The notes under the pieces are model-generated. The model was not told the origin of the DNA. It ran no database searches and saw only the letters and a program-made list of their open reading frames with translations. 64,000 nucleotides of DNA from Hypomesus transpacificus (lineage: Eukaryota; Chordata; Actinopteri; Osmeriformes; Osmeridae), in the NCBI RefSeq assembly GCF_021917145.1, contig NW_025813750.1:62001-126000 (forward strand), read 5' to 3'. The position numbers and the translations under genes are program-made. This document shows positions 19,931-30,183 of this stretch, one piece after another. Positions within the stretch are counted from its first letter, which is position 1; each line of letters begins with the position of its first letter.

Positions 19931-22441
19931 ACATTTATTCATTTTACATTTATTCATTTAGCAGACGCTTTTGTCCAAAGCGACTTCCAAGAGAGAGCTT
20001 CACAAAGTGCATAGGTCACTGATAATAACAACAAGATAGCCCCACAGCATTGCGGGTAGTCAAAGACAAGAAGTACATATTGTGAACAACCAAAAAATAG
20101 TGCTAAAGGGAAGAGACCATAAGAGCATGTAGTTAAACAAGTTAAAATTACACAACATTGATCTCTAAGTGCAGGTGTACCTGTAGGAAAGCAATAAAAA
20201 TAGGATTAACTAAAAAAGAAGAATACAACAGTTTAAATCAGCTACCACTAACCAACAAGAGCAACAGTCTAAGCAAGAGTCATTGTGAACCTTGAGGAAA
20301 CTAGCGTTGGATTCAGCAAACCATTCCTAAGTACCATTGTACTCCCGGAACAAGTGCGTCTTGAGCCTTCTCTTGAAGGTGGAGAGACAGTCCGTGTCTC
20401 TGATGGAGGTGGGGAGTTGATTCCACCACTGGGGTGCCAGGCAGGAGAAGAGCTTGTGCTGGGACCGGGCGGTCTTGAGAGGTGGGACCACCAGGCGGTT
20501 GTCTGAAGAAGACCGTAGGTGGCGGGTGGGGGTGTAAGGCTGCAGGAGAGACTTGATGTAGTCGGGCGCAGTTCCATTCACTGCTCGGAAGGTCAGTACC
20601 AGGGTCTTGAATCTGATGCGGGCCGTTATGGGTAGCCAGTGGAGGGAGATGAGGAGCGGGGTAACGTGGGAGCGTCTGGGTAGATTGTAGACTAGACGGG
20701 CCGCTGCGTTCTGAATTCTCTGAAGAGGGCGGGTTGCGCATGATGGGAGACCGGCGAGCAGCGAGTTGCAGTAGTCCAACTTGGAGAGGACAAGTGCTTG
20801 GACAAGCAGCTGGGTGGAGTGCTCAGACAGGTATCTCCTGATCTTCCGGATGTTGTAGAGGGTGAATCTACACGACCGGGAGACCGCAGCAATGTGGGCC
20901 GTGAGGGAGAGCTCGTCGTCCATGGTCACCCCAAGGTTCCTGGCAGAGGATGAGGGGGTCACCGTCGCAGATCCCAGGGTGATTGAGAAGTCATGGGAGA
21001 TGGAGGGTTTGGCCGGGATGATGAGAAGTTCTGTTTTGGCAAGGTTCAGCTGGAGATGGTGCTCAGTCATCCAGGCGGAGATGTCTGCGAGGCAGGCCTC
21101 AATCCTAGCTGAGATCCCCGGATCGGTCGGAGGGAATGACAGGTACAGCTGCGTGTCGTCAGCGTAGCAGTGGTAGGAGAAGCCATGGGAGGTGATGATT
21201 GGTCCAAGTGAGGTGGTGTACAGAGAGAAGAGGAGGGGACCAAGGACGGAGCCCTGTGGGACACCAGTGGAGAGCTGGCGTGGGCCTGACAGTTTGCCTC
21301 CCCAGGAGACCTGGTAGGATCTTCCCGACAGGTAGGATGAGATCCACTGGAGTGCAGTGCCAGTGATGCCCATCTCAGAAAGTGTGGAGAGCAGGATCTG
21401 GTGGTTAACCGTATCAAACGCCGCAGAAAGGTCCAGCAGAATGATGACGGATGACCTGGAAGCCGCTCTGGCAGACTGGAGGGCAGTGGTGACTGAAAGG
21501 AGGGCAGTCTCTGTGGAGTGGCCGGTCTTGAAGCCCGATTGGTTGGGGTCGAGCAGTTTGTTCTGAGAAAGGAAGTTAGACAGTTGGTTAGATACAGCAC
21601 GTTCAATTGTTTTAGAAAAGAAGGGCAACAATGATACCGGTCTGTAGTTCTGGAGGACGGCAGGGTTAAGGGAGGGTTTTTTGAGTAAAGGGGTAACTCT
21701 GGCCTGTTTGAAGGCAGAGGGGAAGGTGCCAGAGGTAAGAGAGGAGTTTAGAACATGGAGCAGAAAAGTTATGATAGAGGGGGAGATGGTTTGAAAGAGA
21801 GGGGAGGGGACAGGATCAAGGGGACAGGAGGTGGGGCGATGAGAGAGAATGAGGTCAGAGAGCTCTGCCTCGGACAGGGGAGAGAAGGAGTTTAGACATT
21901 TAGTTGGGTCAGAAATGGAGGGTGAGGGGGTAGGAAGGGTGGGTTTAGGGAACCGACTGCTAATGTCGGCGACTTTTTTCTCAAAGAAAGAGGAGAAGTC
22001 GTCTGCTGTCAGGGTGGAGGGAGGGGGTGGGGGAGGTGGGTTAAGAAGGGTGGAGAAGGTAGAGAAAAGTTTGTGGGGGTTTGAAGCGGAGTTAATTTTG
22101 TTAAGAAAGTAGAGGGTTTTGGCACCAGTTATGTGAGAAGAGAAGGATTTGAGGAGGGAGTGATACTTATCAAGGTCCAGACCGTCTTTGGACTTGCGCC
22201 ATCTCCTCTCAGCTGCTCGAAGGGTGGACCGTTCTTCACGAATAACATCCGTAAGCCACGGGCAGGGGGGAGAAGATCGTGCAGGCCTGGTAGACAGGGG
22301 ACAGAGAGAGTCAAGTGATGCAGTTAAAGTGGTTAGCAAGGTGTCGGTGGCAGAGTTAGTGGGGTGGGACGAGAACACGTCAATGGGAGGGAGGGAGGAT
22401 GTTACAATAGAGGAGAAGTGGGAGGGGGATACACCCCCTCA
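19931..22441 (-). mobile_element. L2-clade LINE, copy 1 (5'-truncated)
   Basis: Minus-strand LINE of about 2.5 kb. The 3' end at the left has a tail of repeated CATTTATTCATTTTA (on +), then TTTAGCAGACGC and the CCAAAGCGACTTCC motif typical of fish L2 tails. The 3' noncoding part is 19931-20326. The 5' end is truncated before the RT-ORF start, so the endonuclease is missing. It lies at nucleotides 1-5 of a tRNA-Leu gene: GGGTA stands on the left and again on the right before GCGTGG, a possible short target duplication. Confidence 0.85.
20327..22378 (-). CDS. L2 LINE reverse transcriptase, 683 residues
   Basis: One uninterrupted frame. Residues 244-252 NYRPVSLLP; motif A DLSAAFDTVNH at 316-326 with the first catalytic Asp; motif [10 protein letters not shown] at 372-380; motif C YADD at 405-408; thumb and C-terminal region with LDYCN, RIQNAAARLV and LHWLPI, ending REYNGT. 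A proline run lies at 114-120. The frame stays open upstream of Met 22378 to the truncation, so the true start is lost and the endonuclease domain is absent. The palm is complete, but the protein lacks a nicking domain and a promoter. Confidence 0.9.
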   Translation of the reverse strand: MFSSHPTNSATDTLLTTLTASLDSLCPLSTRPARSSPPCPWLTDVIREERSTLRAAERRWRKSKDGLDLDKYHSLLKSFSSHITGAKTLYFLNKINSASNPHKLFSTFSTLLNPPPPPPPSTLTADDFSSFFEKKVADISSRFPKPTLPTPSPSISDPTKCLNSFSPLSEAELSDLILSHRPTSCPLDPVPSPLFQTISPSIITFLLHVLNSSLTSGTFPSAFKQARVTPLLKKPSLNPAVLQNYRPVSLLPFFSKTIERAVSNQLSNFLSQNKLLDPNQSGFKTGHSTETALLSVTTALQSARAASRSSVIILLDLSAAFDTVNHQILLSTLSEMGITGTALQWISSYLSGRSYQVSWGGKLSGPRQLSTGVPQGSVLGPLLFSLYTTSLGPIITSHGFSYHCYADDTQLYLSFPPTDPGISARIEACLADISAWMTEHHLQLNLAKTELLIIPAKPSISHDFSITLGSATVTPSSSARNLGVTMDDELSLTAHIAAVSRSCRFTLYNIRKIRRYLSEHSTQLLVQALVLSKLDYCNSLLAGLPSCATRPLQRIQNAAARLVYNLPRRSHVTPLLISLHWLPITARIRFKTLVLTFRAVNGTAPDYIKSLLQPYTPTRHLRSSSDNRLVVPPLKTARSQHKLFSCLAPQWWNQLPTSIRDTDCLSTFKRRLKTHLFREYNGT

Positions 22442-22442
22442 G

Positions 22443-22524
22443 GGTAGCGTGGCCTAGCGGTCCAAGGCGCTGGTTTAAGGCTCCAGTCTCTCCGGAGGCG
22501 TGGGTTCGAATCCCACCGCTGCCA
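22443..22524 (+). tRNA. tRNA-Leu(AAG) abutting L2 copy 1
   Basis: Directly follows the LINE 5' end. D-loop CCTAGCGG for CCGAGCGG (A-box change), and T31 against T39 in the anticodon stem (CTGGT). Any upstream promoter help is replaced by LINE sequence. Confidence 0.7.
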
Positions 22525-22830
22525 CTTTTGTAGGGTGCTAACGGCGTCTCATTGCTTTCACGTCAGTAAGTGGGTTTGAAAGGTGAACTGTGGCTCGTTG
22601 TGTTGTGTTGTCGTTGATGCTTTCTTGGGGCATCGTAGGTATAGTGGCTCCATCACCAGACAATACAAACCGTGAAGAGGCATTTCGTCTCTTGTGACGG
22701 TCGAGCACATCCGGATTAGGCCAAGTGTTCCAAACTCGACAGAAGTATAAACCAGGTATAGGGCAATCTGTTACTAGTTCAGTATCGATCAGTTTTGGGA
22801 GAAGCTCGGGTGGCCAACAACTGACAACGG

Positions 22831-22912
22831 GGTAGCGTGGCCGAGCGGTCCAAGGCGCTGGATTTAGGCTCCAGTCTCTCCGGAGGCGTGGGTTCGAATC
22901 CGACTGCTGCCA
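22831..22912 (+). tRNA. tRNA-Leu(TAG), weakened T stem
   Basis: CCGAC-TGCTGCC form. Confidence 0.75.
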
Positions 22913-23137
22913 CTTTTGTAGGGTGCTAATGCCGTCTCGTTGCTTTCAAGTCAGTAAGTGGGTTTTAAAGGTGAACTGTGGCTCGAAATGTTGTCGTTGA
23001 TGCTTTCTTGGGGCATCGTAGGTATAGTGGCTCCATTTTATGGTTTATGGCAATCTCTTACTAGTTGGACGTCAGTAGGTGGTGTGAAAAATCGAACCGT
23101 GGCTCGAAAAGCTGTGCGATCATGGAGGATGTCGTGG

Positions 23138-23209
23138 GCATTGGTGGTATCGTGGCAAGCATAGCTGCCTTCCAAGCAGTTGACGCGGGTTCGATTCCCG
23201 GCCAATGCA
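23138..23209 (+). tRNA. tRNA-Gly(TCC), two changes
   Basis: GTATCGTGG in the D arm (A box) and GACGCGGG in the T stem. Sits in the unit with a shortened spacer. Confidence 0.65.
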
Positions 23210-23337
23210 GAACCTTGAGAAAAATGTGTTTTATCTGGTGTCATTCCACTGCTTGCGGGCATTAGATATAGTCACGTGAGCTCCTGGACGATCGATCAGC
23301 TTCGGTTCGAGCTCGGCTGGCCAACAGTTGACAACGG

Positions 23338-23419
23338 GGTAGCGTGGCCGAGCGGTCCAAGGCGCTGGATTAAGGCTCCAGTCTCTCCGGAGGCGTGGGT
23401 TCGAATCCCACCGCTGCCA
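23338..23419 (+). tRNA. tRNA-Leu(AAG)
   Basis: Identical to 1320. Confidence 0.95.
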
Positions 23420-23749
23420 CTTTTGTAGGGTGCTAACGGCGTCTCATTGCTTTCACGTCAGTAAGTGGGTTTGAAAGGTGAACTGTGGCTCGACGTGTTG
23501 TGTTGTGTTGTCGTTGATGCTTTCTTGGGGCATGGTAGGTATAGTGGCTCCATCACCAGACAATACAAAGTGTGAGAGGCATTTCGTCTCTTGTGACGGT
23601 CGAGCACATCCGGATTAGGCCAAGTGTTCCAAACTCGACAGAAGTATAAACCAGTTTTAGGGCAATCAATTACTAGTTGGACGTCAGTAGGTGGTGTGAA
23701 AAGTCGAACCGTGGCTCGAAATGCTGTGCGATCATGGAGGATGTCGTGG

Positions 23750-23821
23750 GCATTGGTGGTATAGTGGCAAGCATAGCTGCGTTCCAAGCAGTTGACCCGG
23801 GTTCGATTCCCGGCCAATGCA
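23750..23821 (+). tRNA. tRNA-Gly(TCC), position 32 variant
   Basis: Loop GTTCCAA (C32 to G); also seen at 24967 and 56205. Confidence 0.8.
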
Positions 23822-23948
23822 GAACCTTGAGAAAGATGTGTTTTATCTGGTGTCATTCCACTGCTTGCGGCCATTAGACTAGTCACGTGAGCTCCTGGAC
23901 GATCGATCAGCTTCGGTTGGAGCTCGGCTGGCCAACAGTTGACAACGG

Positions 23949-24030
23949 GGTAGCCTGGCCGAGCGGTCCAAGGCGCTGGATTAAGGCTCCAGTCTCTCCG
24001 GAGGCGTGGGTTCGAATCCCACCGCTGCCA
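23949..24030 (+). tRNA. tRNA-Leu(AAG), one acceptor mismatch
   Basis: GGTAGCC: C7 against C66. Confidence 0.85.
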
Positions 24031-24355
24031 CTTTTGTAGGGTGCTAACGGCGTCTCATTGCTTTCACGTCAGTAAGTGGGTTTGAAAGGTGAACTGTGGC
24101 TCGTTGTGTTGTGTTGTCGTTGATGCTTTCTTGGGGCATCGTAGGTATAGTGGCTCCATCACCAGACAATACAAAGTGTGAGAGGCATTTCGTCTCTTGT
24201 GACGGTCGAGCACATCCGGATTAGGCCAAGTGTTCCAAACTCGACAGAAGTATAAACCAGGTTTATGGCAATCTCTTACTAGTTGGACGTCAGTAGGTGG
24301 TGTGAAAAATCGAACCGTGGCTCGAAAAGCTGTGCGATCATGGAGGATGTCGTGG

Positions 24356-24427
24356 GCATTGGTGGTATAGTGGCAAGCATAGCTGCCTTCCAAGCAGTTG
24401 ACCTGGGTTCGATTCCCGGCCAATGCA
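24356..24427 (+). tRNA. tRNA-Gly(TCC)
   Basis: T stem CCTGG, a U-G wobble. Confidence 0.88.
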
Positions 24428-24554
24428 GAACCTTGAGAAAGATGTGTTTTATCTGGTGTCATTCCACTGCTTGCGGGCATTAGACTAGTCACGTGAGCTC
24501 CTGGACGATCAATCAGCTTCGGATGGAGCTCGGCTGGCCAACAGTTGACAACGG

Positions 24555-24636
24555 GGTAGCGTGGCCGAGCGGTCCAAGGTGCTGGATTTAGGCTCCAGTC
24601 TCTCCGGAGGCATGGGTTCGAATCCCACCGCTGCCA
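24555..24636 (+). tRNA. tRNA-Leu(TAG)
   Basis: GGTG/CATGGG form, as at 15915. Confidence 0.8.
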
Positions 24637-24966
24637 CTTTTGTAGGGTGCTAACGGCGTCTCATTGCTTTCACGTCAGTAAGTGGGTTTGAAAGGTGAAC
24701 TGTGGCTCGACGTGTTGTGTTGTGTTGTCGTTGATGCTTTCTTGGGGCATCGTAGGTATAGTGGCTCCATCACCAGACAATACAAAGTGTGAGAGGCATT
24801 TCGTCTCTTGTAACGGTCGAGCACATCCGGATTAGGCCAAGTGTTCCAAACTCGACAGAAGTATAAACCAGGTTTATGGCAATCTCTTACTAGTTGGACG
24901 TCAGTAGGTGGTGTGAAAAATCGAACCGTGGCTCGAAAAGCTGTGCGATCATGGAGGATGTCGTGG

Positions 24967-25038
24967 GCATTGGTGGTATAGTGGCAAGCATAGCTGCGTT
25001 CCAAGCAGTTGACCCGGGTTCGATTCCCGGCCAATGCA
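24967..25038 (+). tRNA. tRNA-Gly(TCC), position 32 variant
   Basis: C32 to G. Confidence 0.8.
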
Positions 25039-25165
25039 GAACCTTGAGAAAGATGTGTTTTATCTGGTGTCATTCCACTGCTTGCGGGCATTAGACTAGT
25101 CACGTGAGCTCCTGGACGATCGATCAGCTTCGGTTGGAGCTCGGCTGGCCAACAGTTGACGACGG

Positions 25166-25247
25166 GGTAGCGTGGCCGAGCGGTCCAAGGTGCTGGATTT
25201 AGGCTCCAGTCTCTCCGGAGGCATGGGTTCGAATCCCACCGCTGCCA
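25166..25247 (+). tRNA. tRNA-Leu(TAG)
   Basis: GGTG/CATGGG form; upstream block GACGACGGGG. Confidence 0.8.
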
Positions 25248-25577
25248 CTTTTGTAGGGTGCTAACGGCGTCTCATTGCTTTCACGTCAGTAAGTGGGTTT
25301 GAAAGGTGAACTGTGGCTCGACGTGTTGTGTTGTGTTGTCGTTGATGCTTTCTTGGGGCATCGTAGGTATAGTGGCTCCATCACCAGACAATACAAAGTG
25401 TGAGAGGCATTTCGTCTCTTGTGACGGTCGAGCACATCCGGATTAGGCCAAGTGTTCCAAACTCGACAGAAGTATAAACCAGGTTTATGGCAATCTCTTA
25501 CTAGTTGGACGTCAGTAGGTGGTGTGAAAAATCGAACCGTGGCTCGAAAAGCTGTGCGATCATGGAGGATGTCGTGG

Positions 25578-25649
25578 GCATTGGTGGTATAGTGGCAAGC
25601 ATAGCTGCCTTCCAAGCAGTTGACCTGGGTTCGATTCCCGGCCAATGCA
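25578..25649 (+). tRNA. tRNA-Gly(TCC)
   Basis: T stem CCTGG wobble. Confidence 0.88.
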
Positions 25650-25776
25650 GAACCTTGAGAAAGATGTGTTTTATCTGGTGTCATTCCACTGCTTGCGGGC
25701 ATTAGACTAGTCACGTGAGCTCCTGGACGATCGATCAGCTTCGGTTGGAGCTCGGCTGGCCAACAGTTGACAACGG

Positions 25777-25858
25777 GGTAGCGTGGCCGAGCGGTCCAAG
25801 GTGCTGGATTTAGGCTCCAGTCTCTCCGGAGGCGTGGGTTCGAATCCCACCGCTGCCA
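25777..25858 (+). tRNA. tRNA-Leu(TAG)
   Basis: Only the D-stem wobble AAGGTG differs from 7183. Confidence 0.9.
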
Positions 25859-26178
25859 GTTTTGTAGGGTTCTAACGCCGTCTCGTTGCTTTCAAGTCAG
25901 TAAGTGGGTTTGAAAGGTGAACTGTGGCTCGACATGTTGTCGTTGATGCTTTCTTGGGGCATCGTAGGTATAGTGGCTCCATCACCAGACAATACAAAGT
26001 GTGAGAGGCATTTCGTCTCTTGTGACGGTCGAGCACATCCGGATTAGGCCAAGTGTTCCAAACTCGACAGAAGTATAAACCAGGTTTATGGCAAACTCTT
26101 ACTAGTTGGACGTCAGTAGGTGGTGTGAAAAATCGAACCGTGGCTCGAAAAGCTGTGCGATCATGGAGGATGTTGTGG

Positions 26179-26250
26179 GCATTGGTGGCATAGTGGCAAG
26201 CATAGCTGCCTTCCAAGCAGTTAACCCGGGTTCGATTCCCGGCCAATTCA
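26179..26250 (+). tRNA. tRNA-Gly(TCC), several changes
   Basis: D arm GGTGGCATAG, TTAACCC for TTGACCC, and acceptor end CCAATTC giving C2 against T71. Last gene before L2 copy 2; probably weak. Confidence 0.6.
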
Positions 26251-26379
26251 GAACCTTGAGAAAGATGTGTTTTATCTGTTGTCATTCCACTGCTTGCGGG
26301 CATTAGATATAGTCACGTGAGCTCCTGGACGATCGATCAGCTTCGGTCCGAGCTCGGCTGGCCAACAGTTGACAACGGG

Positions 26380-28892
26380 CAACATTTATTCATTTTACAT
26401 TTATTCATTTAGCAGACGCTTTTGTCCAAAGCGACTTCCAAGAGAGAGCTTCACAAAGTGCATAGGTCACTGATAATAACAACAAGATAGCCCCACAGCA
26501 TTGCGGGTAGTCAAAGACAAGAAGTACATATTGTGAACAACCAAAAAATAGTGCTAAAGGGAAGAGACCATAAGAGCATGTAGTTAAACAAGTTAAAATT
26601 ACACAACATTGATCTCTAAGTGCAGGTGTACCTGTAGGAAAGCAATAAAAATAGGATTAACTAAAAAAGAAGAATACAACAGTTTAAATCAGCTACCACT
26701 AACCAACAAGAGCAACAGTCTAAGCAAGAGTCATTGTGAACCTTGAGGAAACTAGCGTTGGATTCAGCAAACCATTCCTAAGTACCATTGTACTCCCGGA
26801 ACAAGTGCGTCTTGAGCCTTCTCTTGAAGGTGGAGAGACAGTCCGTGTCTCTGATGGAGGTGGGGAGTTGATTCCACCACTGGGGTGCCAGGCAGGAGAA
26901 GAGCTTGTGCTGGGACCGGGCGGTCTTGAGAGGTGGGACCACCAGGCAGTTGTCTGAAGAAGACCGTAGGTGGCGGGTGGGGGTGTAAGGCTGCAGGAGA
27001 GACTTGATGTAGTCGGGCGCAGTTCCATTCACTGCTCGGAAGGTCAGTACCAGGGTCTTGAATCTGATGCGGGCCGTTATGGGTAGCCAGTGGAGGGAGA
27101 TGAGGAGCGGGGTAACGTGGGAGCGTCTGGGTAGATTGTAGACTAGACGGGCCGCTGCGTTCTGAATTCTCTGAAGAGGGCGGGTTGCGCATGATGGGAG
27201 ACCGGCGAGCAGCGAGTTGCAGTAGTCCAACTTGGAGAGGACAAGTGCTTGGACAAGCAGCTGGGTGGAGTGCTCAGACAGGTATCTCCTGATCTTCCGG
27301 ATGTTGTAGAGGGTGAATCTACACGACCGGGAGACCGCAGCAATGTGGGCCGTGAGGGAGAGCTCGTCGTCCATGGTCACCCCAAGGTTCCTGGCAGAGG
27401 ATGAGGGGGTCACCGTCGCAGATCCCAGGGTGATTGAGAAGTCATGGGAGATGGAGGGTTTGGCCGGGATGATGAGAAGTTCTGTTTTGGCAAGGTTCAG
27501 CTGGAGATGGTGCTCAGTCATCCAGGCGGAGATGTCTGCGAGGCAGGCCTCAATCCTAGCTGAGATCCCCGGATCGGTCGGAGGGAATGACAGGTACAGC
27601 TGCGTGTCGTCAGCGTAGCAGTGGTAGGAGAAGCCATGGGAGGTGATGATTGGTCCAAGTGAGGTGGTGTACAGAGAGAAGAGGAGGGGACCAAGGACGG
27701 AGCCCTGTGGGACACCAGTGGAGAGCTGGCGTGGGCCTGACAGTTTGCCTCCCCAGGAGACCTGGTAGGATCTTCCCGACAGGTAGGATGAGATCCACTG
27801 GAGTGCAGTGCCAGTGATGCCCATCTCAGAAAGTGTGGAGAGCAGGATCTGGTGGTTAACCGTATCAAACGCCGCAGAAAGGTCCAGCAGAATGATGACG
27901 GATGACCTGGAAGCCGCTCTGGCAGACTGGAGGGCAGTGGTGACTGAAAGGAGGGCAGTCTCTGTGGAGTGGCCGGTCTTGAAGCCCGATTGGTTGGGGT
28001 CGAGCAGTTTGTTCTGAGAAAGGAAGTTAGACAGTTGGTTAGATACAGCACGTTCAATTGTTTTAGAAAAGAAGGGCAACAATGATACCGGTCTGTAGTT
28101 CTGGAGGACGGCAGGGTTAAGGGAGGGTTTTTTGAGTAAAGGGGTAACTCTGGCCTGTTTGAAGGCAGAGGGGAAGGTGCCAGAGGTAAGAGAGGAGTTT
28201 AGAACATGGAGCAGAAAAGTTATGATAGAGGGGGAGATGGTTTGAAAGAGAGGGGAGGGGACAGGATCAAGGGGACAGGAGGTGGGGCGATGAGAGAGAA
28301 TGAGGTCAGAGAGCTCTGCCTCGGACAGGGGAGAGAAGGAGTTTAGACATTTAGTTGGGTCAGAAATGGAGGGTGAGGGGGTAGGAAGGGTGGGTTTAGG
28401 GAACCGACTGCTAATGTCGGCGACTTTTTTCTCAAAGAAAGAGGAGAAGTCGTCTGCTGTCAGGGTGGAGGGAGGGGGTGGGGGAGGTGGGTTAAGAAGG
28501 GTGGAGAAGGTAGAGAAAAGTTTGTGGGGGTTTGAAGCTGAGTTAATTTTGTTAAGAAAGTAGAGGGTTTTGGCACCAGTTATGTGAGAAGAGAAGGATT
28601 TGAGGAGGGAGTGATACTTATCAAGGTCCAGACCGTCTTTGGACTTGCGCCATCTACTCTCAGCTGCTCGAAGGGTGGACCGTTCTTCACGAATAACATC
28701 CGTAAGCCACGGGCAGGGGGGAGAAGATTGTGCAGGCCTGGTAGACAGGGGACAGAGAGAGTCAAGTGATGCAGTTAAAGTGGTTAGCAAGGTGTCGGTG
28801 GCAGAGTTAGTGGGGTGGGACGAGAACACGTCAATGGGAGGGAGGGAGGATGTTACAATAGAGGAGAAGTGGGAGGGGGATACACCCCCTCA
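26380..28892 (-). mobile_element. L2-clade LINE, copy 2 (same insertion, duplicated)
   Basis: Same truncation point, same tail and same right flank (GGGTAGCGTGGCCTAGCGG) as copy 1, with the frame offset by exactly 6,451 bp. Only a handful of substitutions separate them. Two independent insertions would not share a random 5' cut, so this copy came by duplication of array DNA. The left flank differs (CAACGGGCAAC), so a crossover or later change lies just outside. 3' noncoding part 26380-26777. Confidence 0.85.
26778..28829 (-). CDS. L2 LINE reverse transcriptase, 683 residues (copy 2)
   Basis: Same length and motifs as the copy at 20327-22378, including the AFD block of motif A and YADD. Visible residue differences are few (for example Q for R at 34, S for R at 58, C for R at 628). 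The frame has stayed open in both copies, as expected if the duplication is recent. Confidence 0.9.
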   Translation of the reverse strand: MFSSHPTNSATDTLLTTLTASLDSLCPLSTRPAQSSPPCPWLTDVIREERSTLRAAESRWRKSKDGLDLDKYHSLLKSFSSHITGAKTLYFLNKINSASNPHKLFSTFSTLLNPPPPPPPSTLTADDFSSFFEKKVADISSRFPKPTLPTPSPSISDPTKCLNSFSPLSEAELSDLILSHRPTSCPLDPVPSPLFQTISPSIITFLLHVLNSSLTSGTFPSAFKQARVTPLLKKPSLNPAVLQNYRPVSLLPFFSKTIERAVSNQLSNFLSQNKLLDPNQSGFKTGHSTETALLSVTTALQSARAASRSSVIILLDLSAAFDTVNHQILLSTLSEMGITGTALQWISSYLSGRSYQVSWGGKLSGPRQLSTGVPQGSVLGPLLFSLYTTSLGPIITSHGFSYHCYADDTQLYLSFPPTDPGISARIEACLADISAWMTEHHLQLNLAKTELLIIPAKPSISHDFSITLGSATVTPSSSARNLGVTMDDELSLTAHIAAVSRSCRFTLYNIRKIRRYLSEHSTQLLVQALVLSKLDYCNSLLAGLPSCATRPLQRIQNAAARLVYNLPRRSHVTPLLISLHWLPITARIRFKTLVLTFRAVNGTAPDYIKSLLQPYTPTRHLRSSSDNCLVVPPLKTARSQHKLFSCLAPQWWNQLPTSIRDTDCLSTFKRRLKTHLFREYNGT

Positions 28893-28893
28893 G

Positions 28894-28975
28894 GGTAGCG
28901 TGGCCTAGCGGTCCAAGGCGCTGGTTTAAGGCTCCAGTCTCTCCGGAGGCGTGGGTTCGAATCCCACCGCTCCCA
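28894..28975 (+). tRNA. tRNA-Leu(AAG) abutting L2 copy 2
   Basis: Same CCTAG and CTGGT changes as 22443, plus an end reading CGCTCCC (T3 against C70). The gene runs straight into spacer sequence TCCGGATTAGG with no T4 stop. Confidence 0.6.
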
Positions 28976-29096
28976 TCCGGATTAGGCCAAGTGTTCCAAA
29001 CTCGACAGAAGTATAAACCAGGTTTAGGGCAATCTGTTACTAGTTCAGTATCGATCAGTTTTGGGAGAAGCTCGGGTGGCCAACAACTGACAACGG

Positions 29097-29178
29097 GGTA
29101 GCGTGGCCGAGCGGTCCAAGGCGCTGGATTAAGGCTCCAGTCTCTCCGGAGGCGTGGGTTCGAATCCCACCGCTGCCA
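29097..29178 (+). tRNA. tRNA-Leu(AAG)
   Basis: Identical to 1320 through the discriminator, followed by GTTTTG. Confidence 0.93.
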
Positions 29179-29498
29179 GTTTTGTAGGGTGCTAACGCCG
29201 TCTTGTTGCTTTCAAGTCAGAAAGTGGGTTTGAAAGGTGAACTGTGGCTCGACATGTTGTCGTTGATGCTTTCTTGGGGCATCGTAGGTATAGTGGCTCC
29301 AACACCAGACAATACAAAGTGTGAGAGGCATTTCGTCTCTTGTGACGGTCGAGCACATCCGGATTAGGCCAAGTGTTCCAAACTCGACAGAAGTATAAAC
29401 CAGGTTTATGGCAAACTCTTACTAGTTGGACGTCAGTAGGTGGTGTGAAAAATCGAACCGTGGCTCGAAAAGCTGTGCGATCATGGAGGATGTCGTGG

Positions 29499-29570
29499 GC
29501 ATTGGTGGTATAGTGGCAAGCATATCTGCCTTCCAAGCAGTTGACCTGGGTTCGATTCCCGGCCAATGCA
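29499..29570 (+). tRNA. tRNA-Gly(TCC), two variants
   Basis: TATCTGCC stem change plus T-stem CCTGG. Confidence 0.75.
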
Positions 29571-29699
29571 GAACCTTGAGAAAGATGTGTTTTATCTGGT
29601 GTCATTCCACTGCTTGCGGGCATTAGATATAGTCACGTGAGCTCCTGGACGATCGATCAGCTTCGGTTCGAGCTCGGCTGGCCAACAGTTGACAACGGG

Positions 29700-29781
29700 G
29701 GTAGCGTGGCCGAGCGGTCCAAGGCGCTGGATTAAGGCTCCAGTCTCTCCGGAGGCGTGGGTTCGAATCCCACCGCTGCCA
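29700..29781 (+). tRNA. tRNA-Leu(AAG)
   Basis: Identical to 1320; the 3' flank reads TTTTGTAAGG. Confidence 0.95.
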
Positions 29782-30111
29782 CTTTTGTAAGGTGCTAACG
29801 GCGTCTCATTGCTTTCACGTCAGTAAGTGGGTTTGAAAGGTGAACTGTGGCTCGACGTGTTGTGTTGTGTTGTCGTTGATGCTTTCTTGGGGCATCGTAG
29901 GTATAGTGGCTCCATCACCAGACAATACAAAGTGTGAGAGGCATTTCGTCTCTTGTGACGGTCGAGCACATCCGGATTAGGCCAAGTGTTCCAAACTCGA
30001 CAGAAGTATAAACCAGGTTTATGGCAATCTCTTACTAGTTGGACGTCAGTAGGTGGTGTGAAAAATCGAACCGTGGCTCGAAAAGCTGTGCGATCATGGA
30101 GGATGTCGTGG

Positions 30112-30183
30112 GCATTGGTGGTATAGTGGCAAGCATAGCTGCCTTCCAAGCAGTTGACCTGGGTTCGATTTCCGGCCAATGCA
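30112..30183 (+). tRNA. tRNA-Gly(TCC), T-stem variant
   Basis: CCTGG and GATTTCCGG both alter the T stem. Confidence 0.75.

Larger units (their letters stand above)
22443..26379 (+). repeat. tRNA array block D (long units)
   Basis: Seven Leu and six Gly loci. One unit near 23034 has lost about 115 bp of spacer. A TGTGT repeat before CGTTGATG varies in copy number from unit to unit. Confidence 0.9.

Noticed and set aside
20269-28908. Plus-strand frames opposite the L2 reverse transcriptase
   Set aside because: Antisense shadows of the 683-codon LINE frame, repeated identically in both copies.
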